64,000 nucleotides of DNA from Sinorhizobium fredii NGR234 (GTDB lineage Bacteria; Pseudomonadota; Alphaproteobacteria; Rhizobiales; Rhizobiaceae): positions 620,001-684,000 of the forward strand of contig NC_012587.1 of NCBI RefSeq assembly GCF_000018545.1, read 5' to 3'. The position numbers and the translations under genes were made by a program. The notes under the pieces were generated by a model. It was not told where the DNA came from. It saw only the letters and a list, made by a program, of their open reading frames with translations, and did no database searches. Shown here one piece after another: positions 9,651 to 18,800 of this stretch (position 1 is the stretch's first letter; each line of letters begins with the position of its first letter).

Positions 9651-9896
9651 GTCTCTGTCCCTTTGGTCTGTGCTCGAATTCTGCGGCGCGGAAGGCCGGA
9701 GTCCCCCGGATTTCCTTGCGTTCCGCGTGGCTCTAGCGCCAAAAGCGACGAAAGAAAATCGCTGTGCGACCTTGCAAATCAGGAAAATCCGAAGCGTTGC
9801 AGAAACGCCCTATTGCCACGCATGGGCGAGAGCCCGAGGGCGCTTCCGCGGGCAGAATTTTTTGGGCGAGGCGGGGTTCTTTTTTGAGTTAGGCGC
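9651..9896. other. Intergenic stretch upstream of tRNA-Pro promoter
   Basis: No open frame with a credible start and no RNA structure was recognised between the lipoprotein start and the tRNA-Pro promoter. A poly-T run at about 9879-9885 precedes the promoter. Confidence 0.4.
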
Positions 9897-9924
9897 TTGT
9901 GAAAACGAAAATGCTGATCTATAG
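9897..9924 (+). promoter_or_regulatory. Probable promoter of tRNA-Pro
   Basis: TTGTGA (9897-9902) and CTATAG (9919-9924) are spaced by 16 bases and end 14 bases before the tRNA. This is a good sigma-70-type match for a tRNA gene. Confidence 0.5.
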
Positions 9925-9938
9925 AGGCGCCGCTGGTA

Positions 9939-10015
9939 CGGAGTGTAGCGCAGTCTGGTAGCGCACCACGTTCGGGACGTGGGGGTCGCGTGTTCGAATC
10001 ACGCCACTCCGACCA
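9939..10015 (+). tRNA. tRNA-Pro (CGG)
   Basis: The acceptor stem pairs CGGAGTG with CACTCCG, the anticodon stem pairs CCACG with CGTGG around TTCGGGA (anticodon CGG at 9973-9975), and the T-arm carries TGTTCGAATCACG. CCA is encoded at 10013-10015. Gene content changes sharply after its 3' end, as expected for an island attachment site. Confidence 0.97.
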
Positions 10016-10424
10016 GTGGAAGCTCTTGAAAGAAAAGGGCTTTTCAGGGTCTCTATTGGGCTGACAGAAACTCCCTCTCGAAAATCTGACAGAAATTCTG
10101 ACAGAAACGCTGTTTTGGCGTCTTGAACTGCCACTTCGTTTCGCCTGCCGGCTTCAACTCCCAGTCGTTTCTGCGGCAATTCTCCTTCGCGGCTTCTGAT
10201 ATCCGCGACGTCGACAGTTTTGCGCTTGTCGACCTGCTATTCGATCTTTCCGTTCGGTAGCTTCTCAGATCTCGTCCTCCTCGGCAGCAACTGGCGCAAC
10301 GATGCCCATCTTCCCCTCGAACAGTGGGCTTCATTAACTTAGCGATCGTCATATCGCGTCTGTCGACTTGCCGGACGGAATCGAGCCCGGCATGGTGCCG
10401 TCAAAACTGACACGGAGGTGACAC
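10016..10424. other. Region 3' of tRNA-Pro, probable island edge
   Basis: This 409-base stretch contains no gene I can defend. A leftward open frame (about 10053-10352) has a Ser/Arg-rich composition and no ribosome-binding site. The only clear structure is the triple repeat described separately. No integrase gene is present at the place where one would be expected. Confidence 0.4.
10061..10107 (+). repeat. Three direct copies of CTGACAGAAA downstream of tRNA-Pro
   Basis: Copies are at 10061-10070, 10086-10095 and 10098-10107, spaced 25 and 12 bases start to start. They begin 46 bases after the tRNA 3' end. Iterated short direct repeats next to an attachment site could be arm-type recombinase or excisionase sites, but no protein in the window supports this. 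Confidence 0.6.
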
Positions 10425-10739
10425 ATGGCTAATTTCGGCGCACCCGCACACACCGCCGCGCTCGGCAACGCGGCCGGGATGATGATCATCGCCGCCGGCG
10501 CGCTTGGCTTGGCAAATGCCGTTGGCGACGGCCTCCGTGCCGCGAAGGAAGCCCGCTATCAGGCCCGGTACAACGATGCTCTGGATACCGCGATCTCGCA
10601 TGCCGAACAGATGGAAGCGCTCGCGCGTACGGCTATGGAACTGCTCGCTGAACTTGAGGGCGACAACAAGCGGCTCCGCGCGGCCTGCCGCCAGCGCCAG
10701 GAAGTTATCGATCTTCTGAAGGCCCGGGGGCGCGTATGA
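10425..10739 (+). CDS. Hypothetical protein with hydrophobic N-terminus and coiled coil (104 aa)
   Basis: Residues 10-32 are Ala/Gly-rich and hydrophobic (a possible membrane or glycine-zipper segment). They are followed by a long amphipathic helix, roughly residues 40-100, rich in Ala, Glu, Arg and Leu, likely a coiled coil. A strong ribosome-binding site (GGAGGTGACAC before ATG) supports the start. The stop overlaps the next start (ATGA). No family recognised; it is the first gene after the tRNA-Pro junction. Confidence 0.65.
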   Translation: MANFGAPAHTAALGNAAGMMIIAAGALGLANAVGDGLRAAKEARYQARYNDALDTAISHAEQMEALARTAMELLAELEGDNKRLRAACRQRQEVIDLLKARGRV

Positions 10740-10924
10740 AGCCTGATCTTACCGACGAGCAATGGCGTCGGATGAAAGAAGAGTTCGGTGACGTAGCGGT
10801 TGAGAACCCGGGCATGCTCGCCGATTTACTCGATATGCTTACCTCAAAAAAAAGCGAAAGGACCAGGACAAGGAATGAGAAGCCCGCCCTCTCGGCGCGC
10901 TATCTCGCGAGTTTGAATTGCTGA
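10736..10924 (+). CDS. Small hypothetical protein (62 aa)
   Basis: The start overlaps the stop of the preceding gene by 4 bases (ATGA), showing translational coupling. The N-terminal half is acidic and helical (DLTDEQWRRMKEEFGDVAVE); the C-terminal half is Lys/Arg-rich. An A-run near 10848 would be a slippery site. The 3' end overlaps the convergent gene ending at 10900 by 25 bases. Function unknown. Confidence 0.55.
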   Translation: MKPDLTDEQWRRMKEEFGDVAVENPGMLADLLDMLTSKKSERTRTRNEKPALSARYLASLNC

Positions 10925-11451
10925 CCGTTCTCGGACTTCAGCATCCGTGACCGAACCTTCCAGAGCACCTGTTCATGCTCTGTCATTTCCTTCGGAGCTT
11001 CCGAAATTTCGACGCTACGAACAACCGGGACGCCATGTACGCCATGGTCCGCGCCCGCGATAAACTTCCGGATCGCGCCAATGCCAGCTTTGGACAAGGC
11101 CTTGAGTTCGTTGTCATCCATGGTCAGCAACGTGGCACGGATGTCCTTGTTCAAGCCGCCGAGGTCGATGGTCGGCCGTGCCTTTGGAAGGGCGCTGGCG
11201 TATTTCGTCACCGTCGAGATACCGTCGCGGTCCAAGTCGTGGACAGCGGCCTGTCTCCGGCGGGCTTCGTCGAATTCATCGAGCAATTGCGCCGACGAAA
11301 CATCGGGCTTGTATTCGGGGGATGGCATTCCGCCGCCGCCCGAGCCGAAGATTATCGAGAACGGCCACCTCAGGAATTGCTCTGCCCAGTTCAGTATTCC
11401 CAGCGCGCCCCTCCAAAGGCATGCGAGGGCATTCGCGATTACTTTCAACAT
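10900..11451 (-). CDS. Hypothetical protein with N-terminal hydrophobic helix (183 aa)
   Basis: Residues 1-35 form a hydrophobic, Trp-rich segment that may be a membrane anchor. A GSGGGG linker follows, then a charged soluble domain with EFDEARRRQAAVHDLDRDG and a C-terminal KEMTEHEQVLWKVRSRML. No family is recognised. The start at 11451 is chosen for GGGAGAG just upstream; an open frame continues further 5' without a ribosome-binding site. It faces the two small genes tail to tail and lies upstream of the Zorya operon in the opposite direction. Confidence 0.55.
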   Translation of the reverse strand: MLKVIANALACLWRGALGILNWAEQFLRWPFSIIFGSGGGGMPSPEYKPDVSSAQLLDEFDEARRRQAAVHDLDRDGISTVTKYASALPKARPTIDLGGLNKDIRATLLTMDDNELKALSKAGIGAIRKFIAGADHGVHGVPVVRSVEISEAPKEMTEHEQVLWKVRSRMLKSENGQQFKLAR

Positions 11452-11820
11452 GTCATCTCTCCCTGTTATTGACACGGAGATCGTTGCGTCGTCGGTAGCA
11501 ATCCACAAACCGCTGGCGAGTCGCGTCAGAGTCCGGAGATGCATCGTCAGAAATCTTGGATATGCGGGACCGCGAGCGGCGCTCAGCACCGCGCCGGCAG
11601 AGCTTCGTCATGCGGCTTAGGACCCGAATACCTGACGTGCCGCCTGGCCTTGGCGATGAACTCGAATGAGAGATTTAGCCATTTCGGCGGCTTTGTCTTA
11701 TCTGGCAAGCCCGAAGTAGAAGCGCACAATACAAAGATTCACCCCGAATGCGGGTGCAATCTTTACACGAATTTCAGGTTCCGCTAACTCAAGTCTGGGC
11801 GGAAACCGGGGCCGAAGAAA
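11452..11820. other. Intergenic region upstream of the Zorya operon
   Basis: About 370 bases between divergent genes. It should hold the Zorya promoter but no convincing -35/-10 pair stands out. Rightward open frames here lack ribosome-binding sites and do not resemble proteins. Confidence 0.35.
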
Positions 11821-13266
11821 TTGGATATCGTGTTCACGGCGGGCATCTTTGCGCGCGATCTTGTCTTGGCGCTAGCCTCGTTGCTGAAGCAACCGCCGGC
11901 GCCTGGTCTGTTCAGTCTCTTTCTCGTCATCTTGTTGGTGATAGCGACCCTTTGGTTCTGGGCGGTCGTCCGGAGAAGAGTGGGCTTGCTTAGGCGAGCA
12001 ACGAAGCTCGTGCGGAAGAGCCGTGGGCCAGAGGAATTTCGGGAGCGGTTCCAGGAAACCTACGACGAATTGACGTCCTGGTCGGGAGCGGATGCCGGTC
12101 GGTTGGCGGACACCTGGGACGAATTTCGCGAGACCACCATCGAATCCCAAGGGCAGACCGGCATTCGGAACGCTATCCGTCCGTCAGTCTTCTTTAATCT
12201 CGAGGAGATGGGCTTCAGCGTTTCGGGCTGGCGGGTCGTGCCGAGCCTCTTCGTCTCGGTCGGGCTGGCGGCAACATTCCTCGGTCTTATCGCCGCCCTC
12301 CAGGAAACGGGCAACAGCCTCAGTGCAGGCGGCGACCAGGCCGCGGTGATGAAGGCGCTTACACAGCTTCTGACCGTTGCGTCTGCCAAATTCATCATGT
12401 CGCTCACCGGACTGCTCTGTTCGATCGTCTTCACCGTTGTTATGCGCGTGCGCAGCAGCGGGCTTGAACAGGAAATGCGGACTCTTACGCACGCGATAGA
12501 GACGCGGATGAGTTTCGTCAGTCTCGAGGACCTTGCCGAGAAGCAGCTGAAGGCTATCGTCGAGCAGCGCGATCATATGCAGAAGCTCAATCACGAGCTC
12601 ATCGCTGCCATCTCCGAACCACTGCAGAAAGCCGCGGCATCCGGCATCAATCATGTCGACGAGATGGTGCAATCGCTGGCGGGATCTTTGACGCAAGGCC
12701 TGGTCGGTGCGATGTCGGCAACGAGCGAAAGGCTAGAAGCGGCCTCTGGTCGCTTGGAAGGACTTGCCGCCACTCTCAGCGGGGCAGCCCAAGAATTCTC
12801 TCAAGCCGCCGAGCGTACAGCCGTGGGTCTGGATGGTGCGGCGAGACGGCTCGAGCTGGTCTCCGACAATCTAGCGAGAGCCGGCAATGGGCTTGCCCAG
12901 GCTGCGGTGCCCGTCGCGGAGTCGGCGAACAAGACCGCCGAAGCTACCCAGCAGATCGCCTCCTCGAGCATCAACATGGTGGAGAGCGCACGCCAGACCA
13001 TGTCGTCGGAGCGTGAGATGGTGGTAGCAGCAGCCAATTCCATTCGAGAACACATCAAAAGCTTCGAGACGCGGGCCGCGGCTTACGACGGACAGTTGGC
13101 CGCTGCCTTCAGGACGTTTACGGAGCAGATCTCGCGATCGATCGGCGAAGTCGAAAATCACGCGAATAATGTCCATGGCCAGTATACGGAAGCGCTTTCG
13201 ACCCTCCAAGGGGTGATCGAGAATGCGAAGGCGTTCACACCTGAGAGCGCGAGGCCGTCGGCATGA
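11821..13266 (+). CDS. zorA: ZorA: MotA/ExbB-like motor subunit of type I Zorya (481 aa)
   Basis: The membrane motor stator of the Zorya anti-phage system. Three hydrophobic segments lie at about residues 30-50, 140-163 and 188-210. The last two carry the MotA/TolQ/ExbB-type region (VSVGLAATFLGLIAALQETG and SAKFIMSLTGLLCSIVFTVV). From about residue 215 to the end there is a long helical, Ala/Glu/Gln-rich tail, the cytoplasmic tail known for ZorA. With ZorB it should form a proton-driven complex in the inner membrane. The start is a TTG at 11821 with a poor ribosome-binding site, so a slightly different start is possible. The stop overlaps zorB by 4 bases (ATGA). Confidence 0.9.
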   Translation: MDIVFTAGIFARDLVLALASLLKQPPAPGLFSLFLVILLVIATLWFWAVVRRRVGLLRRATKLVRKSRGPEEFRERFQETYDELTSWSGADAGRLADTWDEFRETTIESQGQTGIRNAIRPSVFFNLEEMGFSVSGWRVVPSLFVSVGLAATFLGLIAALQETGNSLSAGGDQAAVMKALTQLLTVASAKFIMSLTGLLCSIVFTVVMRVRSSGLEQEMRTLTHAIETRMSFVSLEDLAEKQLKAIVEQRDHMQKLNHELIAAISEPLQKAAASGINHVDEMVQSLAGSLTQGLVGAMSATSERLEAASGRLEGLAATLSGAAQEFSQAAERTAVGLDGAARRLELVSDNLARAGNGLAQAAVPVAESANKTAEATQQIASSSINMVESARQTMSSEREMVVAAANSIREHIKSFETRAAAYDGQLAAAFRTFTEQISRSIGEVENHANNVHGQYTEALSTLQGVIENAKAFTPESARPSA

Positions 13267-14192
13267 GGGGTAGGGGAGGCGCGCGCCGTCAGGAGGAAGA
13301 GGAAGAATCGGTCTTCATATCGATGGCCGACATGACGATCAGCTTTCTGTTCATTCTGATGATCCTGCTGGCTTTCTTCGCGAGCCAGTTCAACGTCTCC
13401 GATACCGTGCCTCGTCCCCTGTACGACAGCCTGAAAGACGAGAAAGACCGCATCCAACGTGACATTGATGCGATCGCTGAGATTGTCGAGGCCAACGGTC
13501 GTCCGGTGGTGACGGCGACCCGGGAGATGAAGGACGAGCTCGAACGTCTGCGCAAGCTTCTCAACACTCCCGAGAAGGCAAACAAAATGGAGGTCTATAA
13601 CTCGGCAGTCGCCGACGCCCGAAAGAATCTGCTCACAAGCCTGAAAAGCGAGATCAACAGCCGCATACCCGGCGTGAATGTCGCAGTCAGTGCGAATTAC
13701 GACGCGCTTCAATTCGCGGGAGATGGACTGTTCGACTCCGGCAAAGAAGTGCCGACTACCGTCGGGGCGGTTCGCATGCGGCAGATTGCGGAAGTCCTGG
13801 ACCAAAACCTTGGCTGCTATTCACTGGGTTCGAGGAGAGCCTTCACTGAAAACTGCAATCCGGCTTTTGCACTGATTGACTCGTTGCAAGTCGAGGGACA
13901 TACGGACAGCGTCGGTAGCGAGGTCCTGAACATGGACCTCAGTGCCAAGCGAGCTGCGTCTATCTACGCACTTATGATTGAGCAAAAGCCGGATCTCGTG
14001 CTTTATCAGAACCGGGACGAGCAGCCGGTCTTGTCGGTCGCCGGCTTTGGGAAGGGACGGCCCATACAGCAGAACGAGACAGAGAGCGGCAGAGACGCTA
14101 ACCGCCGTATCGACCTTCGCTTCATCATGGTGGTCCCGTCCAAGGAGACAGATATCGCTGACATACGGCGGGCGCTCTCGGGGGAGCCTTGA
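13263..14192 (+). CDS. zorB: ZorB: OmpA-domain motor subunit of type I Zorya (309 aa)
   Basis: The MotB-like partner of ZorA. After an acidic N-terminus (EEEEESVFISMADMT) a single membrane helix spans residues 22-43, with Asp23 at its start in the position of the proton-carrying Asp of this family. A helical linker follows, and from about residue 150 an OmpA-like peptidoglycan-binding domain with VEGHTDSVGS, NMDLSAKRAASIYALM and DANRRIDLRFIM. The protein should anchor the motor to the cell wall. It overlaps zorA by 4 bases, and zorC begins 1 base after its stop, so the genes are translationally coupled. Confidence 0.92.
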   Translation: MRGRGGARRQEEEEESVFISMADMTISFLFILMILLAFFASQFNVSDTVPRPLYDSLKDEKDRIQRDIDAIAEIVEANGRPVVTATREMKDELERLRKLLNTPEKANKMEVYNSAVADARKNLLTSLKSEINSRIPGVNVAVSANYDALQFAGDGLFDSGKEVPTTVGAVRMRQIAEVLDQNLGCYSLGSRRAFTENCNPAFALIDSLQVEGHTDSVGSEVLNMDLSAKRAASIYALMIEQKPDLVLYQNRDEQPVLSVAGFGKGRPIQQNETESGRDANRRIDLRFIMVVPSKETDIADIRRALSGEP

Positions 14193-14193
14193 C

Positions 14194-15507
14194 GTGTCAC
14201 TCCTGGAAACGCTTCGTGCGATGCCTCATCGCAAAAAGTTCGAGGGCAAGAGCATCGAAGGCTTGAGCCAGGCGGTGCAAGCTGTCTTCCAAGCCTTTCC
14301 GGAGTTCAGTCGGGTCTCTCCTGCTACGCTCGAGCAAATGAAAGCCAAGATCGCGGCGGCCGTTCGTGACTGGGAATGGGGGAGCGTCACTGTCGGGGAA
14401 GTCGGGATGCTGGCGAGCGCTGCCTTTGGGCGTGCCGAGGAACTCGACACGCAGACACTCAGTTTCGTGCGACGGGAAGTCCAAGCCACAACCAATCCGG
14501 TGCTTCTCGACGCGGCTGCTGAAGGGTATTTCGCGGGATGGTCACGCGGCGGTCAACTGACGCGATGGCTGGCCAGCATCATGCAGGAACGGTCGTCACA
14601 TCTGTCGAAGCGCTGGCAGAGTGTTTTCGTATCCATCCCGCAGGCGCTTGATGCAAACCACGCTCCCGAGCACCTTGCCGAGCGAATGGTCATGGAGCCT
14701 GACCCGTATCGATGGCTGGCGGGGGCAGGCGTCGCCTCGCCTCACTCGGGTAACCTGATGCAGGAACTGCATCAGGCTTGGTTGCGGACGCTCCCCGAGA
14801 TCAAGACTGATGCGCAGGTCGCGCACGTGTTCCGATGGATACTGCCCGAAGGTCGAGCGAGGGCGAGCGATAAAATGGCCGCCAGTGCCATTGAGAAGTT
14901 ACTGAGTCCGTGGCTCCACAAAATGCCTGAACAGGAATACCGGAAGGCACTCCTGGATCGTATAACGGATGCATACGGAGATCCTCGAAATAAGCGCCCG
15001 GAGTTCTGGTCTCTTGTCAGTGCGCCGTGTCGAGGCGTGTTGGTGCGATGGCTTGCCGGGGCGAGTATGGATGCCCTGTTGTCGGTAATCACGAAATCGA
15101 CTGCCAATCATATGTGGCCGCCACGGCATGATTTTTGGAAGGGGCTCTTCAACCGTGGCCTTGTCGACGAGGCATGGGTGGCGTTGTCGCCCGCTGCGGC
15201 TGCCATTGCTCAAGACATGTTCGCCAAATCCGTAAACGCCGCAAGCATGGCAGCAGGTAGGCAGACATCGAAAGCTCGCAAAGATACCTGTCTGCTCGTA
15301 ATGCGTATAGGTCGATACATCGTGGTCGAAGGGTCACATGACTATCGTGTCCACATGTTCTCGGACGCAGATAGTCGCGCGCCGAAATTGTATCAGGCGA
15401 GCTATGACGCTGAGGCTCTTATCCTTGGGGCCGGCCATCCCGACACAAGAATTCATGATCAACCCGGACATTGGAAGAGATGGGTGGAGGAGCGGGTGGT
15501 CCGATGA
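14194..15507 (+). CDS. zorC: ZorC: EH-signature effector subunit of type I Zorya (437 aa)
   Basis: A soluble helical protein in the position of ZorC; such proteins carry the EH-signature domain, and ZorC binds DNA in the characterised systems. Supporting stretches are the C-terminal RNKRPEFWSLVSAP and MWPPRHDFWKGLFNRGLVDEAWVAL, followed by ARKDTCLLVMRIGRYIVVEG. A GTG start at 14194 is preferred: GGGGAG lies 7 bases upstream and it follows the zorB stop by one base. An ATG at 14221 has no ribosome-binding site. The stop overlaps zorD (ATGA). Assignment rests on operon position and similarity of these blocks to ZorC proteins. Confidence 0.85.
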   Translation: MSLLETLRAMPHRKKFEGKSIEGLSQAVQAVFQAFPEFSRVSPATLEQMKAKIAAAVRDWEWGSVTVGEVGMLASAAFGRAEELDTQTLSFVRREVQATTNPVLLDAAAEGYFAGWSRGGQLTRWLASIMQERSSHLSKRWQSVFVSIPQALDANHAPEHLAERMVMEPDPYRWLAGAGVASPHSGNLMQELHQAWLRTLPEIKTDAQVAHVFRWILPEGRARASDKMAASAIEKLLSPWLHKMPEQEYRKALLDRITDAYGDPRNKRPEFWSLVSAPCRGVLVRWLAGASMDALLSVITKSTANHMWPPRHDFWKGLFNRGLVDEAWVALSPAAAAIAQDMFAKSVNAASMAAGRQTSKARKDTCLLVMRIGRYIVVEGSHDYRVHMFSDADSRAPKLYQASYDAEALILGAGHPDTRIHDQPGHWKRWVEERVVR

Positions 15508-18500
15508 TCAAGTTTGATTTTCGAGCCGATAGCCAAGCCGCGTACGTCACCGTTGCGCCGGAAAAAAGAGGATGGCTTGCCGCATTCCGGCGCCGTGAGG
15601 CGGTCGATCTGCGGGCTCTGACGAAGGCGGAGCGCGCCACAGCGTTGGCCGTTGCTCGCCTGAGGCATCTGGATCCATTGGGTGAGCTGCATCAGATAGC
15701 CGAGAATGGTCTCGTTATCCGCCATCCGCTGGTGGCGCAGCTGGACTCGAACACCGCTTCAGCTCTTGGGCTTCCCCGTTTGATGACCGGTTATGTTTTC
15801 AAGGCGAAACTTGCCGGGACCGTTGGAAGCTCTGACTTCGGCATTGATTGGTGGTGGGAAAAGAACGGTCGGACGGTTGCCTTGCCGCTTCAGGGAGCTT
15901 TTCTCGGCTCCGCTGCGCAGATGATGCGACTGCCAAGCCAGATCTATTCCGCCATCGAGCAGGCGAATGCCCTCAAGGAGCGATCATCGGTTACCGATCA
16001 TTGGCTGGAATTGGGGAAGTTCCGCCGCCTGTTTGACGCGTCGGATGAACCAGCATCGCGGGAGAACCTGGAAGGATTCCTGCGCAACCTTTCGGTGGTT
16101 ACCTGTGACTCGGTCGGTATCGCGTTCGATGCCGAAGATGAGACGAAGTTCTTCCCGCTTCCTTTCGTCGGTTCGCCTGAACCGGATCCCGACAGAGACA
16201 CCGCCGATGTCGCCGCCCTCAAAGGCCGCGAGCTGAATGAATTTCGTGACGGGGCCATTCGACGAGGAGCTCAGCCGGCCTACCGGGTTGCCGACGGCAA
16301 GTTCCTGATAGTTGATCGCTCCGCCGCACCTGTCCTTGATGCCATCGCAAGGAATGCAAAGGCAGATGAAGCGGGGCGACGCGCATTTATTGCAGACGCT
16401 GGCCGGATAATACAATCGGCGATCGAGCGTCAGATGGAAGACGACGGGCGCATAACCGCCCTCATGAGCCCGGCTGCCAGGGCAGAAAGGGTCGAGCAGG
16501 AAACTTCTCGAGTGTGGATCGAGACCACCGAATGGGTGTCTCGCGTCCTCGGCGTCGCCAAATGGCAGGTGACGGAAATCGAAGGGATGCAGAGTTCAGG
16601 GACGAAATGGTTGAATTCCTCCATCGATGCTGAGCTGGCCGATCGTCTTTCTCAGATCGAGGATGAACAGCTAGCAGAAGTCGTCGAGGCCCTCCGTACC
16701 GCAATCGCCGAGCACACACCTTTGATCACGCACGAGGTTGGCGACATACCTGCGATCGCCGAAGTCCTTGAAGCGCTGTCGAGACGGTTGGCTGAGTACT
16801 TGAGGCAGAAGCCAATCGATGCACCTTCTGTTTCGCTGGATGCATACCTGCCGGTGACGCACGACAACTTCTGGGAGGTCGACTTCAAGGCCGCGGTACG
16901 CCCGCGGGGAAACGAGGCAGAGTTCAAGTTTCCCGAAGCCGTCAGGACCGCACTGCAGCCCCATCAGCTGACCTCGCTCAAATGGCAGGTTGCGGCTTGG
17001 CAGGCAGGTATTCCCGGCGTTCTGAACGCCGATGAGCAAGGGTTGGGAAAAACGCTTCAGACGCTGTCATTCGTGGCATGGCTCAGGGCTGAGATGGATG
17101 CCGGCGCCGTTCCGCACCGACCTTTCCTTGTTGTGGCTCCAACGTCGCTGCTTCTGAACTGGGAAGCGGAGATAGATCGACACCTCTCCGCTCAGGCTCT
17201 CGGAATTCCGGTGCGGTTGTATGGCTCCCATTTGGCCGAGTTCAAAAAGGAAGGTCTCTCGGGGCAAGACATCCGCGAGGGCGAAGCATTGCTGGACCTG
17301 GACAAGATCCGGTCTCTCGAGAATGGCGCGCCCGTTGTGATAACCACCTACCAGACGCTCGCGAACTTCGCGATCAGCCTGATGGATCTCCAATGCGCGG
17401 TGGCGATTTTCGATGAGATCCAGTTCGTCAAAAACCCGGTGACAATGCGAGCCAAGGCGGCAAAATCGCTCAATGCGGATTTCCGGATCGGACTGACCGG
17501 GACACCGATCGAGAACGCGACCAAAGACCTCTGGGCGTTGATGGACCAACTCTTCCCTGGGGCGCTCGGTGCATTGGCGCAGTTCAAACGGGTCTTCGGT
17601 CTCCCCACGGAAGAGAATATGTCGGCCCTTCACCACGCTTTGTTCTCAGGGCAGCATGAGCGTCCGCCCTTAGCGCTCAGGCGATTGAAGACCGATGCCG
17701 CCCCTGGGCTGCCCACAAAGGTGCGGATCTTGCATCCTCGCGAGATGTCCGAACCTCAGATGCTGAGATACGACGAGGCTCGCCGCAAGGGCGGCATGAT
17801 GCTCGCGCTCCTTCATCACATCCGGCGGATATCGTTGCATCCCGGTCTGCTGGAAGGCGAAACCACAGAGGAGTTCAGCGCTTCGGCGGCACGCGTCGAC
17901 GCGGCGATGGACATTCTGCGTCATATCAAATCAAAGGGCGAGCGTGCTCTTGTATTCGTCGAGAACCGAGATGTCCAAGCCTGGTTCGCCGAAGTTGTGC
18001 GGTTGGAATTCAATCTCGACACTGTGATGATCATCAACGGCGACACGACCATCGACGCCCGTAAGGAAATCACCGACCGCTTCCAACGACACCTAACGAA
18101 CGACGGTGGGTTCGACGTCCTGGTGCTTGGACCAAGAGCCGCAGGCACCGGGCTGACACTCACCGCAGCCAATCATGTCATTCACCTGAGCCGTTGGTGG
18201 AACCCCGCAGTCGAAGAGCAGTGCAATGACCGCACCCACCGCATCGGTCAAACGAAGCCTGTTACGGTTCATATTCCGCTCGCAGTTCACACACGGCTGG
18301 GCGCGGGCTCTTTCGACTGTCTTCTGCAGCGCCTCATGAAGCGGAAACGTACGATCGCAGATCGCGTTCTCTGGCCAGCCGAGGCCACCGAGAGCGAGAC
18401 TAGGATGCTCTACGACGCGGTCGTCGAAGCTTCGGATGTAGAGGTTGGGAGCGAAGCGCTGGAGTTGGATGGCGTACTCGAGGGCAGAACCGACCTGACC

Positions 18501-18722
18501 GCCGAGATGCTGGACGGGAATGCAATCCGCATACGTCCTCGGCGCGGCGGAGCGTCAATTGTCGTCTCGAGTGGCCGGACTGTCCCATCGAGTTCCATCC
18601 GTTCCGATACCGATGCCGCCGTTGTATCGATGCAGGTGCATGGGGTTGGCAAGGAGATGCCGGTCCCGCATTCCAGACTGACGACCGGTACGCTTTGGCC
18701 AGAGTTCGTCCTGCCTGAGTAA
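15504..18722 (+). CDS. zorD: ZorD: SNF2-type helicase/nuclease of type I Zorya (1072 aa)
   Basis: A large SWI2/SNF2-family ATPase. Walker A is in DEQGLGKTLQTLSF near residue 515, the DExx box is DEIQ near 635, motif III follows as GLTGTPIENATKDLW, and the C-terminal RecA lobe carries ALVFVENRD, GTGLTLTAANHVIHLSRWWN and motif VI DRTHRIGQ near 908. The N-terminal 480 residues are family-specific. In characterised type I Zorya, ZorD is a DNA translocase with nuclease activity acting on phage DNA. It is the last gene of the operon; the next gene is convergent. The complete motifs suggest an active enzyme. Confidence 0.93.
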   Translation: MIKFDFRADSQAAYVTVAPEKRGWLAAFRRREAVDLRALTKAERATALAVARLRHLDPLGELHQIAENGLVIRHPLVAQLDSNTASALGLPRLMTGYVFKAKLAGTVGSSDFGIDWWWEKNGRTVALPLQGAFLGSAAQMMRLPSQIYSAIEQANALKERSSVTDHWLELGKFRRLFDASDEPASRENLEGFLRNLSVVTCDSVGIAFDAEDETKFFPLPFVGSPEPDPDRDTADVAALKGRELNEFRDGAIRRGAQPAYRVADGKFLIVDRSAAPVLDAIARNAKADEAGRRAFIADAGRIIQSAIERQMEDDGRITALMSPAARAERVEQETSRVWIETTEWVSRVLGVAKWQVTEIEGMQSSGTKWLNSSIDAELADRLSQIEDEQLAEVVEALRTAIAEHTPLITHEVGDIPAIAEVLEALSRRLAEYLRQKPIDAPSVSLDAYLPVTHDNFWEVDFKAAVRPRGNEAEFKFPEAVRTALQPHQLTSLKWQVAAWQAGIPGVLNADEQGLGKTLQTLSFVAWLRAEMDAGAVPHRPFLVVAPTSLLLNWEAEIDRHLSAQALGIPVRLYGSHLAEFKKEGLSGQDIREGEALLDLDKIRSLENGAPVVITTYQTLANFAISLMDLQCAVAIFDEIQFVKNPVTMRAKAAKSLNADFRIGLTGTPIENATKDLWALMDQLFPGALGALAQFKRVFGLPTEENMSALHHALFSGQHERPPLALRRLKTDAAPGLPTKVRILHPREMSEPQMLRYDEARRKGGMMLALLHHIRRISLHPGLLEGETTEEFSASAARVDAAMDILRHIKSKGERALVFVENRDVQAWFAEVVRLEFNLDTVMIINGDTTIDARKEITDRFQRHLTNDGGFDVLVLGPRAAGTGLTLTAANHVIHLSRWWNPAVEEQCNDRTHRIGQTKPVTVHIPLAVHTRLGAGSFDCLLQRLMKRKRTIADRVLWPAEATESETRMLYDAVVEASDVEVGSEALELDGVLEGRTDLTAEMLDGNAIRIRPRRGGASIVVSSGRTVPSSSIRSDTDAAVVSMQVHGVGKEMPVPHSRLTTGTLWPEFVLPE

Positions 18723-18800
18723 ACGAATTCATAGGATGCCGCCGCCCCCTGCGCAGCCAAGCAAATGGGGCAGGCATTCTGGAGCAATCTCCATGTCGGC

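Noticed and set aside
10053..10352. Leftward open frame after tRNA-Pro (99 codons)
   Set aside because: No ribosome-binding site, Ser/Arg-rich, and its end merely translates the CTGACAGAAA repeats; not enough to call an integrase remnant.
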